Positions 48,847 through 58,075 of a DNA stretch of 64,000 nt are shown here, piece by piece. Source of the stretch: Microbacterium sp. LWO14-1.2 (GTDB lineage: Bacteria; Actinomycetota; Actinomycetes; Actinomycetales; Microbacteriaceae); assembly GCF_038397715.1 (NCBI RefSeq), contig NZ_CP151633.1:310001-374000 (forward strand). Reading direction: 5' to 3'. The translations under genes and the position numbers were made by a program. The first letter of the stretch is position 1; each line of letters opens with the position of its first letter. The notes below the pieces were generated by a model. That model saw nothing but the letters and a program-made list of their open reading frames with translations. It ran no database searches and was not told the origin of the DNA.

Positions 48847-49746
48847 GTGTCCTCGACTCCGCGCTCCACCCCCATGGAGGCGCAGCCGTTGATCGAATGG
48901 TATCGAGAGTCGGCGCGCGACCTTCCCTGGCGACGCGCGGCCTTCCATGACGATTTCGGCGCCTGGGGGACGCTCGTGAGCGAGTTCATGCTCCAGCAGA
49001 CGCCCGTGACCAGGGTGATCCCCCACCTCGATGCCTGGCTGACGAAGTGGCCCACCCCGCGCGCGCTCGCTGCGGCGACCCCGGCGGAGGTGCTGCAGCA
49101 GTGGTCGAACCTCGGCTATCCTCGCCGCGCGCTGTGGCTGCACCGAGCCGCGATCGAGATCACGGAGCGACACGACGGGGTGGTCCCCCGTGACGTCGCG
49201 GCCCTGCTCGGTCTGTCCGGCATCGGCGATTACACGGCTCGCGCCGTCGCGGTCTTCTCCTACGGCGACCGCCATCCCGTCGTCGACACCAACACCCGTC
49301 GCGTGATCGCCCGGGCGGTGCTGGGGCAGGCGCAACCCGGGTCCCCGTCCCGGCGCGATCTGGAGGCGATGGAGGCACTGCTGCCCGATTCGGACGTGGA
49401 CGCTGCCGTGTTCAACGCCGCAGCCATGGAACTCGGCGCGACCGTGTGCGTCGCCCGGAACCCCCGATGCGAGCGGTGCCCCCTGCTGGGTTCCTGCGCG
49501 TGGGTCGCCGCCGGGCGCCCCGACACCGGCGACACGAGGCGCCGTCAGGCGGCCTTCGAGGGGTCCGACCGGCAGGCACGGGGAAGGATCCTGCGCGCGC
49601 TGCGCGACGCCGCACCCCACGGCGTCCCCCTGGCAGCGCTTCTGATCGACTGGCCGGATGCACAGCAACGCGATCGAGCGATCGACTCCCTCATCGGCGA
49701 TGGTCTCGCCGAGGCCGACGGCGAGATGCTCTCCCTCCCCCGCTGA
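48847..49746 (+). CDS. mutY: A/G-specific adenine DNA glycosylase
   Basis: 299 residues, removes adenine mispaired with 8-oxoguanine. Seen: SEFMLQQTPVTRV with catalytic Glu (about 44), HhH motif LSGIGDYTARAV (about 118-129), catalytic Asp in VVDTNTRRV (about 145), and the iron-sulfur Cys set C-x6-C-x2-C-x5-C (about 199-215). The C-terminal NUDIX-like domain of longer MutY is absent, as in several actinobacterial MutY. GTG at 48847 from the TAGGCT box; ATG at 48874 is in frame but would remove conserved residues only marginally. Confidence 0.94.
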   Translation: MSSTPRSTPMEAQPLIEWYRESARDLPWRRAAFHDDFGAWGTLVSEFMLQQTPVTRVIPHLDAWLTKWPTPRALAAATPAEVLQQWSNLGYPRRALWLHRAAIEITERHDGVVPRDVAALLGLSGIGDYTARAVAVFSYGDRHPVVDTNTRRVIARAVLGQAQPGSPSRRDLEAMEALLPDSDVDAAVFNAAAMELGATVCVARNPRCERCPLLGSCAWVAAGRPDTGDTRRRQAAFEGSDRQARGRILRALRDAAPHGVPLAALLIDWPDAQQRDRAIDSLIGDGLAEADGEMLSLPR

Positions 49747-49762
49747 CGCCGGGCCGCGATGT

Positions 49763-51883
49763 TCAGCCGTGACGGGCGCTGCGCAGAGCGAGCAGCATGA
49801 GCTCCACACGCGTGCGCACGCCGAGCTTCGTGAAGATCCGTCCGAGATGCACCTCGACCGTACGCACCGACACCGTGAACGTCGACGCGATCTCCCTGTT
49901 CGATGCGCCACCCACCACCGCCATGGCGAGCTCCAGCTCGCGACGCGTGAGGATGGGCTCCCACCTCCGGCGGATCGCCGCCACGGCATCGCCGAGCTCG
50001 TCGCCGCGCTCCACCGCCTGATCGAGCATCCGGAGCCGCTCTGCGACCTGCTTCGCCCACGCCAGCGCACCGCACTCCTCGAACAGCGCCAGCGCTGCGT
50101 GGAGATGACGCCTTCCTCCTCGTGCGTCGTCGTGGATGACGGCACGGAGTCCGAACGCCGCGGAGACGCGCGCGCGTTCGAACGGCGACCGGATGCCGCG
50201 TGCCTCCTCCTCCATCTGCGTGATCTCGGAAACCCAGATGTCCTGCGGAGTCGTCGACGCACGAAGGCGGAGCAGCCGCGCGAGCGCCATCTCCGGCGGT
50301 TCGACGTTCCGCCTCGGGATCGCGTCGACGTCGATGCCGACCGGGAGGACTTCGTCGACCCCTGGCACGGCCAGCACGCTCTCCGGGGATCCTCGATCGA
50401 TCCAGAGCCGCAGAAAGGTCGTGGCCTCGTCGGCCCGACCCTCGAGATGCGCCTGCAGAGCCCGATCGACGAGCTGATCGATCCTCGAGGGTGACGGCAG
50501 TGCCGCCGTCAACGACAGGGCAACGGGGCCGAGCCTGCCCAGAACCGCGAGGTCCAATCGCCGAGCGAGCACGACGCCGAGGCCTGCGAAGGGGACGGCC
50601 ATCGGCAGCGCGAGAGCCGCCGCAGTGAGACGCTCTCTGGCCGTGCGGATGTCTCCCTGCCAGGTCAGCAGCAGGGACTCGGCGACGGCCCGATGGGCCT
50701 CGATGAGCGGGCTCCTCTCGAAGCCCGCGATGAACGGGTCCTGTTCGTCGGCTCCCCGGTAGTCGCCGGCGGCGAGGAGGCGCAGACCGGCCTCGACATC
50801 TCCCCCGGCGGCAGCGCGCAGGGCTCCGTACACCAACCCCGTGAGAGGGCCGGATCCGGCTGCGTCGTCCGGCTCGCTCTCGCCGAGCAGCAGCCAGGTC
50901 ATGGACACCACGGGATCGCGCAGCTCGCGTTCGGCACCGGCCTTGGAGGTCGCGAGACGCAGATCGTCGAGCCACTCCCGTGCCCCCGCACGATCGCCGC
51001 GCTCCGCGCACAGCCCCGCAGCGAAAGCGGCCGCCCTGGCATAGGCGTACCAGTCGGCGGGGTCGCCGGAATCCGGACGCAGCGAGGCCGGATCGAGAGC
51101 CGGCACCGCTCCACGCAGATGGGTCTCCGCAGCCAGCAGTCCCGCGACGCCGAGGAGCGCCGCGCTCTGCGACCCGTCACGGAACACCTCCGAGAGCCAC
51201 GCGGCGGCGTCCGCGGCGTATCCGGCCCCCATCGCAGAGATCCCCGCGGTCAGCAGCGCCTGATCGCGCAGCGTCCCGCTCGAGTGCTCAGCCGCGAGCG
51301 ACGCGAATCGCAGCGCACGCTCGGAGTCGTCGCCGTGATGGGACTGCCCGGCCGCGCGAAGCAGCTCGGCCGCTGCCTCGGCATCCTGGGCATCGGCGGC
51401 ACAGGCACGGTGCCAGGCAGCCGCCGCCGCGTCTCCGCGCGCGGCGGACGATTCACTGAGCCGACGATGGGCAGCGGCGAGCTCGTCGGTGGAGCTGGTG
51501 CCGATGGCCCAGGCCGCCATCCGTTCGCCGAGTGGACGGCGCTGCTCCCCGCCGCCGCACGGAGCCGGCGGGCAGGGCGAGACCGCGCAGAGCGCGTGGT
51601 CCAGGAGCGTGCGCCTCTCCGTCGCGGTCGGTGCGACGCCGGCGAAGGGGGTGTCGAGCGCCGGAACGAGCGGCAGCGGCGAAGGAAGAGTCCTGAGACC
51701 GCGGCGCTGCGGGGAATCGAGGCGCGCTGCGACGTGCAGGACGGCTGCGCGGTCGCCGTCGAGTCGACGGTGGAGCGCGGCCACGACATGCGGGGCGCAC
51801 GCCCGCTCCACGGCGAGGAGTTCGCCGAGTACGGCGATGACGCCCGAGGCTTCCACCTCCGGCTGCTCGCGCGCACCGTGCAC
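49763..51883 (-). CDS. LuxR-family regulator missing its N-terminal ATPase domain
   Basis: 706 residues. The C-terminal LuxR-type helix-turn-helix is intact (LTRRELELA, then GASNREIASTFTVSVRTVEVHLGRIFTKLG). The middle is a long helical, TPR-like region. The N-terminus starts within what is normally the end of the STAND ATPase module: the stretch LSPQRRGLRTLPSPLPL-type sequence, without Walker A or B. No ATPase frame remains upstream, where rbfA ends 90 nt away. GTG at 51883 is the only start, and a stop lies about 25 codons upstream in frame. Either a functional ATPase-less regulator or a decaying gene. Confidence 0.72.
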   Translation of the reverse strand: MHGAREQPEVEASGVIAVLGELLAVERACAPHVVAALHRRLDGDRAAVLHVAARLDSPQRRGLRTLPSPLPLVPALDTPFAGVAPTATERRTLLDHALCAVSPCPPAPCGGGEQRRPLGERMAAWAIGTSSTDELAAAHRRLSESSAARGDAAAAAWHRACAADAQDAEAAAELLRAAGQSHHGDDSERALRFASLAAEHSSGTLRDQALLTAGISAMGAGYAADAAAWLSEVFRDGSQSAALLGVAGLLAAETHLRGAVPALDPASLRPDSGDPADWYAYARAAAFAAGLCAERGDRAGAREWLDDLRLATSKAGAERELRDPVVSMTWLLLGESEPDDAAGSGPLTGLVYGALRAAAGGDVEAGLRLLAAGDYRGADEQDPFIAGFERSPLIEAHRAVAESLLLTWQGDIRTARERLTAAALALPMAVPFAGLGVVLARRLDLAVLGRLGPVALSLTAALPSPSRIDQLVDRALQAHLEGRADEATTFLRLWIDRGSPESVLAVPGVDEVLPVGIDVDAIPRRNVEPPEMALARLLRLRASTTPQDIWVSEITQMEEEARGIRSPFERARVSAAFGLRAVIHDDARGGRRHLHAALALFEECGALAWAKQVAERLRMLDQAVERGDELGDAVAAIRRRWEPILTRRELELAMAVVGGASNREIASTFTVSVRTVEVHLGRIFTKLGVRTRVELMLLALRSARHG

Positions 51884-51972
51884 CGCTTCCGTCCCCCCGG
51901 TCGAGACGAGCGTGTGCTCGTCAAGCCGACGGTAGCAACCGGTTTCCCGCTCTCAAGCGAGATGCTGATACA

Positions 51973-52404
51973 TCACGAACGCGTGTCGTCGTCCTCGCGC
52001 ACATAGGGGTCGGCGTCGCCCGCGTGCGATGCCGACGAGGCGAGCTTCGCCACCTCGGCGTCACGCTCCTGAGCCTCACGGAGCAGCGCGGAGATGTGGT
52101 CCGCGTTCTCCGGGAGAGCATCGGGGATGAACTCGAGGGTCGGCACCAGACGGGTGCTGAGCTGTCGTCCGACCTCGCTGCGCAGCATCCCCGTCGCCGA
52201 CGTGAGTGCGGCACCGCTCGCGACGCGCTCCTCCTCGGTGCCCAGCACCGTGTAGAAGACCGAGGCGTGCTGCAGGTCTCCGCTCACACGCACGTCCGTG
52301 ATCGTGACGAAGCCGAGGCGCGGGTCGCGCAGCCCCTTCTCCAGCCGCTCGGCGAGGATGACGCGGATGCGATCCGCGAGTCGGGCCTGTCGTTCACCAG
52401 CCAT
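51973..52404 (-). CDS. rbfA: Ribosome-binding factor A
   Basis: 143 residues, 30S maturation factor with a KH-like fold. Seen: ADRIRVILAERLEKGLRDPRLGFVTITDVRVSGDLQHA-type opening and the FIPDALPENADHIS end of the core, followed by an acidic tail. It follows infB after a hairpin and has AGGAGGAG as ribosome-binding site. truB, its usual neighbour, lies about 3.8 kb further. Confidence 0.95.
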   Translation of the reverse strand: MAGERQARLADRIRVILAERLEKGLRDPRLGFVTITDVRVSGDLQHASVFYTVLGTEEERVASGAALTSATGMLRSEVGRQLSTRLVPTLEFIPDALPENADHISALLREAQERDAEVAKLASSASHAGDADPYVREDDDTRS

Positions 52405-52429
52405 TGTGTTCCTTCTCCTCCTGGGAAGT

Positions 52430-52466
52430 CTTCGGGCGAGGATGCGTGACGCACCCTCGCCCGAAG
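52430..52466 (-). terminator. Hairpin between infB and rbfA
   Basis: Perfect 12-bp outer stem (CTTCGGGCGAGG / CCTCGCCCGAAG) with an inner 5-bp TGCGT/ACGCA extension. No T-run. Could be an attenuator or an RNA stability element separating infB from rbfA. Confidence 0.75.
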
Positions 52467-52479
52467 ATATCGAACCCGA

Positions 52480-55209
52480 TCAGCCGCGAGGCTTCTCGAC
52501 CATCTCGGTGGTCTCGATCTCGTCGCCGATCTGGATGTCGTTGTACTTGCCGAGGCCGATACCGGCCTCGTAGTCCGTACGCACCTCGGTGACGTCGTCC
52601 TTGAAGCGGCGCAGCGACTCGATGGCGAGACCATCGGCGATGACCACGCCGTCGCGGATGACGCGAGCCTTGGCGTTGCGCGTGATCGTTCCCGATCGCA
52701 CGATGACACCGGCGATGTTGCCGAACTTCGAGGAGCGGAACACCTCGCGGATCTCGGCGACGCCCGACTGGACCTCTTCGTATTCCGGCTTGAGCATGCC
52801 CTTGAGCGAGCTCTCGATCTCATCGATCGCGTTGTAGATCACGGAGTAGAAGCGGATGTCCACGCCCTCGCGCTGAGCACGCTCGCGAGCCTTCGTGTCG
52901 GGGCGGACGTTGAAGCCCACGATGATCGCGTTGTCGATCGTCGCGAGGTTCACATCCGACTCGGTGATGGCGCCGACGCCGCGGTGGATGATCCGCAGCT
53001 GCACGGAGTCGTCGACCTCGATCTTGAGGAGCGATTCCTCCAGCGCCTCGACGGCACCGGACACATCGCCCTTGATGATGAGGTTGAGCGACTCGACCTT
53101 GCCCTCTTCGAGAGCGCGGGTGAAGTCCTCGAGCGAGATGCGCTTGCGGGCCTTGGCCAGCTGGGCGTTGCGCTCGACGGCCTCACGCTTCTCGGCGATC
53201 TGGCGGGCCATGCGGTCTTCCTCGGTGACGATGAAGACATCGCCTGCGCGGGGCACGGAGTTCAGACCCTGCACCTGCACCGGACGGGACGGGTAGGCCT
53301 CGAGGACCTGCTCGCCGTTCTCGTCGGCCATCGCCCGCACACGTCCGTACGCGGTACCGGCGACGATCGCGTCACCGACGCGGAGCGTTCCGGACTGGAT
53401 GAGCACGGTGGCGACCGAACCCCGGCCCTTGTCGAGCTTCGCCTCGATGGCGACACCGCGAGCGGCCTTGTTCGGGTTGGCGGTCAGGTCGAGACCGGCG
53501 TCGGCCGTGAGCAGCACGGCGTCCAGGAGCTCCTGGATGCCGGTGCCCGCGCGAGCCGAGACGTCGACGAACATGACGTCGCCGCCGTACTCCTCGGCGA
53601 CGAGGCCGTACTCGGTGAGCTGCTGGCGCACCTTGGCCGGGTTGGCCTCGGGCTTGTCGACCTTGTTCACCGCGACCACGATCGGCACGTTCGCCGCCTG
53701 GGCGTGGTTCAGCGCCTCCACCGTCTGCGGCATGATGCCGTCGTCGGCGGCGACCACGAGGATCGCGAGGTCGGTGACCTGCGCACCACGGGCACGCATG
53801 GCGGTGAACGCCTCGTGACCCGGGGTGTCGATGAAGGTGATCGCGCGCTCGATGCCCTCGTGCTCGGTCCACACCTGGTATGCACCGATGTGCTGGGTGA
53901 TGCCACCGGCTTCGCCCTCGATGACGTTGGTCTGACGGATCGCGTCGAGCAGTCGGGTCTTACCGTGGTCGACGTGACCCATGACGGTGACGACCGGGGG
54001 ACGGATCTCGAGGTCGTCCTCGCTCTCCGCCTCCAGCTCGGCTTCGAGGTCGAGACCGAAGCCCTCGAGGAGCTCCTTGTCCTCGTCCTCGGGCGAGACC
54101 ATCTGGATCTTGTAGCCGAGCTCCTCGCCGAGCACCTCGAACGTCGCCTCGTCCAGCGACTCGGTGGCCGTGGCCATCTCGCCGAGGTTGAAGAGGATCG
54201 TCACGAGTGTGCCGGGCTGGACCGTGTAGCCGGTCAGCGTCTCGATCTTGTCGGCGAAGTCCGCGATGGACGCGCCGCGACGCATGCGGATGACCTCTCC
54301 GTTGCCGCGGGTGACGTTGACGCCACCGACGACCGGAGCACTCCGCATCTCGAACTCTTGCCGCTTCGCCCGCCGCGACTTGCGCTGCTTGCTCTTGCCG
54401 CCGCCCTTGCCGAAGGCACCGGCGGTACCACCGCCGGGACCACGGCCGCGACCGCCACCACCGGGACGACCGGCGAAGCCGCCGCCACCGGGACGTGCGC
54501 CGGGACCACCGGGGCCGCCTGCACCGCCGGGACGACCCGGGCCGCCCGGACGCTGCTGGAACGGAGCACCGGGACGACCGCCCTGACCGCCGCGGGGTGC
54601 GCCGGGACGCGGCGAACCGGGACGCGGGGCGCCGGGGCGGGGTGCGCCGGGGCGCGGGGCCTGCGGGCGCGGGATGTTGCCGGGCGTCGGACGCTGGCCC
54701 ATGCCCTGCGCCGAGGCGAAGGGGTTGTTGCCCGGGCGAGGACCGGTGGGACGATGTCCCATGCCCTGCGCGGACGAGAACGGGTTGTTGCCGGGGCGGG
54801 GTGCGCCAGGCTTGGGCGCTCCGTCGGACGGCTTCGGTGCGGCAGGGCCGGGCTTCGCAGCCGGGGCAGGGGTCGCCGCAGGAGCGTCGGCCGGAGCCGC
54901 AGGTGCGGCGGCAGCAGGCGCTTCGGGAGCCGGAGCCGGCTTGGGGCCGGGCTTCGGGCCGGGGGTCGGCGCAGCGGACTTCGCTGCAGCCGGCTTGGCC
55001 GCGGGCTTGGCGGCGGGCGCCGCCTCGGCCGAGGGCTTCAGCGAGGGGTCGGCCTCGATCGCCGCGCGCAGCTTGCGCGCCACCGGCGGTTCGATGGTCG
55101 AAGAGGGGCTCTTGACGAACTCTCCGAGTTCCTTGAGCTTCGCAAGTGCGACCTTGCTGTCGACGCCGAATTCAGCGGCGATCTCATGTACGCGTGGTTT
55201 ACCAGCCAC
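52480..55209 (-). CDS. infB: Translation initiation factor IF-2
   Basis: 909-residue GTPase that places initiator tRNA on the ribosome. IF2_N domain at 1-55 ([13 protein letters not shown]), a long Ala/Pro/Gly-rich linker (about 60-280) with two copies of a 20-residue NNPF[SA]SAQGMG unit, a second IF2_N-like part near 320-365, then the G-domain from about 405: [21 protein letters not shown]. The C-terminal domains II-IV follow to the end. GTG at 55209 is preceded by AGGAG, which is also the arm of a hairpin (see leader element). Confidence 0.97.
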   Translation of the reverse strand: MAGKPRVHEIAAEFGVDSKVALAKLKELGEFVKSPSSTIEPPVARKLRAAIEADPSLKPSAEAAPAAKPAAKPAAAKSAAPTPGPKPGPKPAPAPEAPAAAAPAAPADAPAATPAPAAKPGPAAPKPSDGAPKPGAPRPGNNPFSSAQGMGHRPTGPRPGNNPFASAQGMGQRPTPGNIPRPQAPRPGAPRPGAPRPGSPRPGAPRGGQGGRPGAPFQQRPGGPGRPGGAGGPGGPGARPGGGGFAGRPGGGGRGRGPGGGTAGAFGKGGGKSKQRKSRRAKRQEFEMRSAPVVGGVNVTRGNGEVIRMRRGASIADFADKIETLTGYTVQPGTLVTILFNLGEMATATESLDEATFEVLGEELGYKIQMVSPEDEDKELLEGFGLDLEAELEAESEDDLEIRPPVVTVMGHVDHGKTRLLDAIRQTNVIEGEAGGITQHIGAYQVWTEHEGIERAITFIDTPGHEAFTAMRARGAQVTDLAILVVAADDGIMPQTVEALNHAQAANVPIVVAVNKVDKPEANPAKVRQQLTEYGLVAEEYGGDVMFVDVSARAGTGIQELLDAVLLTADAGLDLTANPNKAARGVAIEAKLDKGRGSVATVLIQSGTLRVGDAIVAGTAYGRVRAMADENGEQVLEAYPSRPVQVQGLNSVPRAGDVFIVTEEDRMARQIAEKREAVERNAQLAKARKRISLEDFTRALEEGKVESLNLIIKGDVSGAVEALEESLLKIEVDDSVQLRIIHRGVGAITESDVNLATIDNAIIVGFNVRPDTKARERAQREGVDIRFYSVIYNAIDEIESSLKGMLKPEYEEVQSGVAEIREVFRSSKFGNIAGVIVRSGTITRNAKARVIRDGVVIADGLAIESLRRFKDDVTEVRTDYEAGIGLGKYNDIQIGDEIETTEMVEKPRG

Positions 55210-55215
55210 AATTCT

Positions 55216-55251
55216 CCTGTCTGGGGTCGGTCTGCCCAGACAGGGCAGACC
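55216..55251 (-). promoter_or_regulatory. infB leader with two mutually exclusive hairpins
   Basis: On the infB strand: hairpin A is GGTCTGCCC-TGTCT-GGGCAGACC (55251 to 55229). Hairpin B pairs CCTGTCTGGG (55244-55235) with CCCAGACAGG (55225-55216) over a 9-nt loop. They share bases, so only one can form. B ends inside the infB Shine-Dalgarno (AGGAG at 55218-55214), A leaves it free. Both stems are perfect. Confidence 0.6.
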
Positions 55252-55269
55252 ACTAGTCGCGGACGGGTC

Positions 55270-55545
55270 TCATTTCGAGCCGTTCACTTTGTTTCCATAG
55301 CTGTTCAGCCTTTGTTTCTCGATGGTCTGCGTGTCCAGGTGGCCGGACACGCGCAGTGCTCGTCCGAAAGCACGTCGCCGCAGTGCGGCGTCCATGCATT
55401 CCTGCGTCGGATGCACCCACGCGCCTCGCCCCGGCAGCACAGCACGCTCATCGATGACGAGGGTGTCGTTCTGGGACACCACCCTGAGAAGGGCGGAGCG
55501 GGGAGCACGCGTGCGGCAACCGACGCACGTTCGTACGGGTTCCAT
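55270..55545 (-). CDS. ylxR: YlxR-family RNA-binding protein
   Basis: 91 residues, DUF448/YlxR. Seen: RTCVGCRTRAPRSALLRVV near the N-terminus and the GRGAWVHPTQECMDAALRRRAF block, giving the family's putative RNA-binding face. Located between nusA and infB as usual. A hairpin region follows before infB. Confidence 0.93.
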   Translation of the reverse strand: MEPVRTCVGCRTRAPRSALLRVVSQNDTLVIDERAVLPGRGAWVHPTQECMDAALRRRAFGRALRVSGHLDTQTIEKQRLNSYGNKVNGSK

Positions 55546-55605
55546 CTTACACCTGTGTTCCCGCCCTCATCGCGCCGGAGGCGCGAGTCGGGCGTGCGGC
55601 CGGGG

Positions 55606-56589
55606 TCAATCCAGGACGCTGTCCGGCTGGATGTCGATCTTCGCGCCGGTGAGCTTGGCGGCCAGACGGGCGTTCTGCCCCTCCTTGCCGATCGCGAGCG
55701 ACAGCTGGTAGTCCGGGACGAGCGCGCGGACGGCCTTCGTGCCGGCGTCGAGGATGAACGAGCTCGTCACCTTGGCGGGCGACAGCGCGTTCGCCACGAA
55801 GGCGGCGAGCTCCGGGTTGTAGTCGACGATGTCGATCTTCTCCCCCGCCAGCTCCTCCGTCACGGCACGGACACGGCGTCCCAGTTCACCGATGCACGCG
55901 CCCTTCGCGTTGATGGACGGGTCGTTCGCCTTGACCGCGATCTTCGTGCGGTGGCCGGCCTCGCGGGCGAGCGAGACGATCTCGACCAGGCCTGCGGCGA
56001 TCTCGGGCACCTCGAGCGCGAACAGCTTGCGCACGAGACCGGGGTGGGTGCGCGAGACCGTGATCTGCGGTCCCTTGAGCCCCTTCGCGACGCTCGTGAC
56101 GTACACGCGCAGACGCGAACCGTGGGTGTACTCCTCGCCGGGCACCTGCTCCTCGGGCGGAAGGATGGCCTCGACCGAGCCGAGGTCGACGTGGATCATG
56201 CGGGGGTTCGGCCCCTGCTGGATCACGCCGGCGACGATGTCGCCCTCCTTGCCTCGGAACTCGCCGAGCACGGCGTCGTCGGCGATGTCACGGAGGCGCT
56301 GGCTGATGACCTGCTTGGCGGCGAAGGCGGCGATGCGGCCGAAGTCGTCCGGCGTGGCCTCCTCCTCGCCGATGACCGCGCCCTCGTCGTCCTTGACGAC
56401 CTGCAGCACGGCGACGTGGCCCGTGCGGCGGTCGAGTTCGACCCGCACGCCCTCGGGCGTCGCCCCGTCAGCCGAGACATGCTTGGCGTAGGCGGTCAGG
56501 ATGGCCTGTTCGATGATCGCGACGAGTTCGTCGAAGGGGATCGCCTTCTCCTTCTCGATCCCACGCAGCAGGCTCAGTTCGATATCCAT
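55606..56589 (-). CDS. nusA: Transcription elongation/termination factor NusA
   Basis: 327 residues: N-terminal polymerase-binding domain (1-105), S1 domain (about 110-190), KH1 and KH2 (about 195-327), with GACIGELGRRVRAV as a KH GxxG core. No C-terminal acidic repeats, as in short actinobacterial NusA. First gene of the nusA-ylxR-infB-rbfA run; rimP, which often precedes it, is not here. Confidence 0.96.
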   Translation of the reverse strand: MDIELSLLRGIEKEKAIPFDELVAIIEQAILTAYAKHVSADGATPEGVRVELDRRTGHVAVLQVVKDDEGAVIGEEEATPDDFGRIAAFAAKQVISQRLRDIADDAVLGEFRGKEGDIVAGVIQQGPNPRMIHVDLGSVEAILPPEEQVPGEEYTHGSRLRVYVTSVAKGLKGPQITVSRTHPGLVRKLFALEVPEIAAGLVEIVSLAREAGHRTKIAVKANDPSINAKGACIGELGRRVRAVTEELAGEKIDIVDYNPELAAFVANALSPAKVTSSFILDAGTKAVRALVPDYQLSLAIGKEGQNARLAAKLTGAKIDIQPDSVLD

Positions 56590-56719
56590 GACGACTCCCT
56601 ATTCAGCTCTCGTCGCGCCGGTTCGCACGCGCGACATCCGTACCACGATACCCTGACCCCACCGCCCCATGCCACGGCGGCGACCGCGCCGGCGCGGTGC
56701 ACGATGCGCAGGAGGATCA

Positions 56720-58075
56720 GTGAGCACGTACGACACCATCGTGATCGGGGCCGGGATGTCCGGCGTGACGGCGGCGCGCATGCTCGTCGACGCCGGGCGC
56801 AGTGTGCTGGTGCTCGAGGGACGCGACCGGATCGGCGGTCGCATGAACACCGACCGCACGGCAGGGTTCCCCGTCGACCTCGGCGCCTCCTGGGTCCACG
56901 GGATCGACGACTCGCCCCTCTGGGACCTGGTCCGAGCGCTCGACATCCCCACCATCGAGTACACCGTGGGGAGCTTCCAGGTCGGCGGGCGGCCGATCGA
57001 GAACTTCGCCGACGACGGGACTCCGATGGATGCCGCGGCCTCGGCGCAGTGGGTCGACGACGTCGAGCTGGCCGATCGCCTGCTGGCTGAGGAGATCGAC
57101 TCCTCGGCCTTCGGCGACACCTACCTCGATGTCACGGAGCGCGCACTCGATCGCTCGGGACTCTCCCCTCAGCGCATCGACGAGGTGCGCGAGTTCTTCC
57201 GCCATCGCGTCGAGGAGCAGTGCGGTGCCTGGATCGGCGACCTCGACGCGCACGGTCTCGACGAGGACGCGATCGACGGAGACGAGGTCATCTTCCCCCG
57301 CGGGTACGACGAACTCCCCCGCCGCATCGCCGCCGGTCTCGACGTGCGGCTCGGCTCGACCGTGACAGAGGTCTCCCGCACGGCCGACGGGGTCGTGGTG
57401 ACGACCGCCGACGGCGAGCAGCACGGCGCCCGCACGGCCGTCGTCACCGTCCCCCTCGGAGTGCTCAAGGCGGACTCGATCGCGTTCACCCCTCCCCTGC
57501 CGGATGAGATCGCCGGACCGATCGACCGCCTCGGCATGGGCGTCTTCAACAAGATCTTCCTGCAGTTCCCCGCGAGGTTCTGGGGAGCGGACAGCTACGT
57601 GCTGCGCGCGCTGGGCGAAGCCGGAGAGCACTGGCACTCCTGGTACGACGTCTCCGCGGTGAGCGGCATCCCGACGCTGCTCACGTTCGCGGCGGGTCCC
57701 TTCGGCAGACGGATGCAGCAGCTCTCCGACGACGAGATCGCGGCCGACGCCCTCGGCGCCCTGCGACGCCTGTACCCGGATGCCGCGGAGCCCACCGCGC
57801 AGTGGATCACCCGGTGGGGTCAGGACGCCTACTCGGTCGGCTCGTACTCGCATCTCGCCGTCGGATCGACGCACCATGACCACGATCAGCTCGCAGGCCC
57901 CGTGGACGGCGTGCTGCACTTCGCCGGTGAGGCGACCTGGGGCGACGAGCCGGCGACGGTCGGTGCGGCGCTCTACTCCGGGCACCGGGCGGCGGAGCGG
58001 ATCCTCGGAACGCCGGTCGACCTCTCCGCCTTCGCGGAGCGGATCAGACAGCGGGAGCGGTCTGCAGCGAGTTGA
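56720..58075 (+). CDS. Flavin monoamine/polyamine oxidase
   Basis: 451 residues, FAD-dependent amine oxidase. Seen: Rossmann motif VIGAGMSGVTAA (about 8-19), LEGRDRIGGRMNTD (about 34-47), substrate-domain GASWVHG, and the C-terminal FAD stretch HFAGEATWGDEPATVGAALYSG. The substrate may be a polyamine or a catecholamine-like amine. The GTG at 56720 has AGGAGG 5-10 nt upstream. Its 3' end overlaps the convergent LOG gene by 32 bp. Confidence 0.92.
   Translation: MSTYDTIVIGAGMSGVTAARMLVDAGRSVLVLEGRDRIGGRMNTDRTAGFPVDLGASWVHGIDDSPLWDLVRALDIPTIEYTVGSFQVGGRPIENFADDGTPMDAAASAQWVDDVELADRLLAEEIDSSAFGDTYLDVTERALDRSGLSPQRIDEVREFFRHRVEEQCGAWIGDLDAHGLDEDAIDGDEVIFPRGYDELPRRIAAGLDVRLGSTVTEVSRTADGVVVTTADGEQHGARTAVVTVPLGVLKADSIAFTPPLPDEIAGPIDRLGMGVFNKIFLQFPARFWGADSYVLRALGEAGEHWHSWYDVSAVSGIPTLLTFAAGPFGRRMQQLSDDEIAADALGALRRLYPDAAEPTAQWITRWGQDAYSVGSYSHLAVGSTHHDHDQLAGPVDGVLHFAGEATWGDEPATVGAALYSGHRAAERILGTPVDLSAFAERIRQRERSAAS

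Noticed and set aside
54600-54830. Near-repeats that could be taken for a CRISPR or satellite
   Set aside because: In frame with the IF2 Pro/Gly linker and coding for NNPF[SA]SAQGMG units; no spacers.
52984-57090. Plus-strand open frame of 1368 codons opposite infB-nusA
   Set aside because: Antisense shadow of infB, ylxR and nusA; it has no recognisable domain and composition is Arg/Asp/Leu/Gly.
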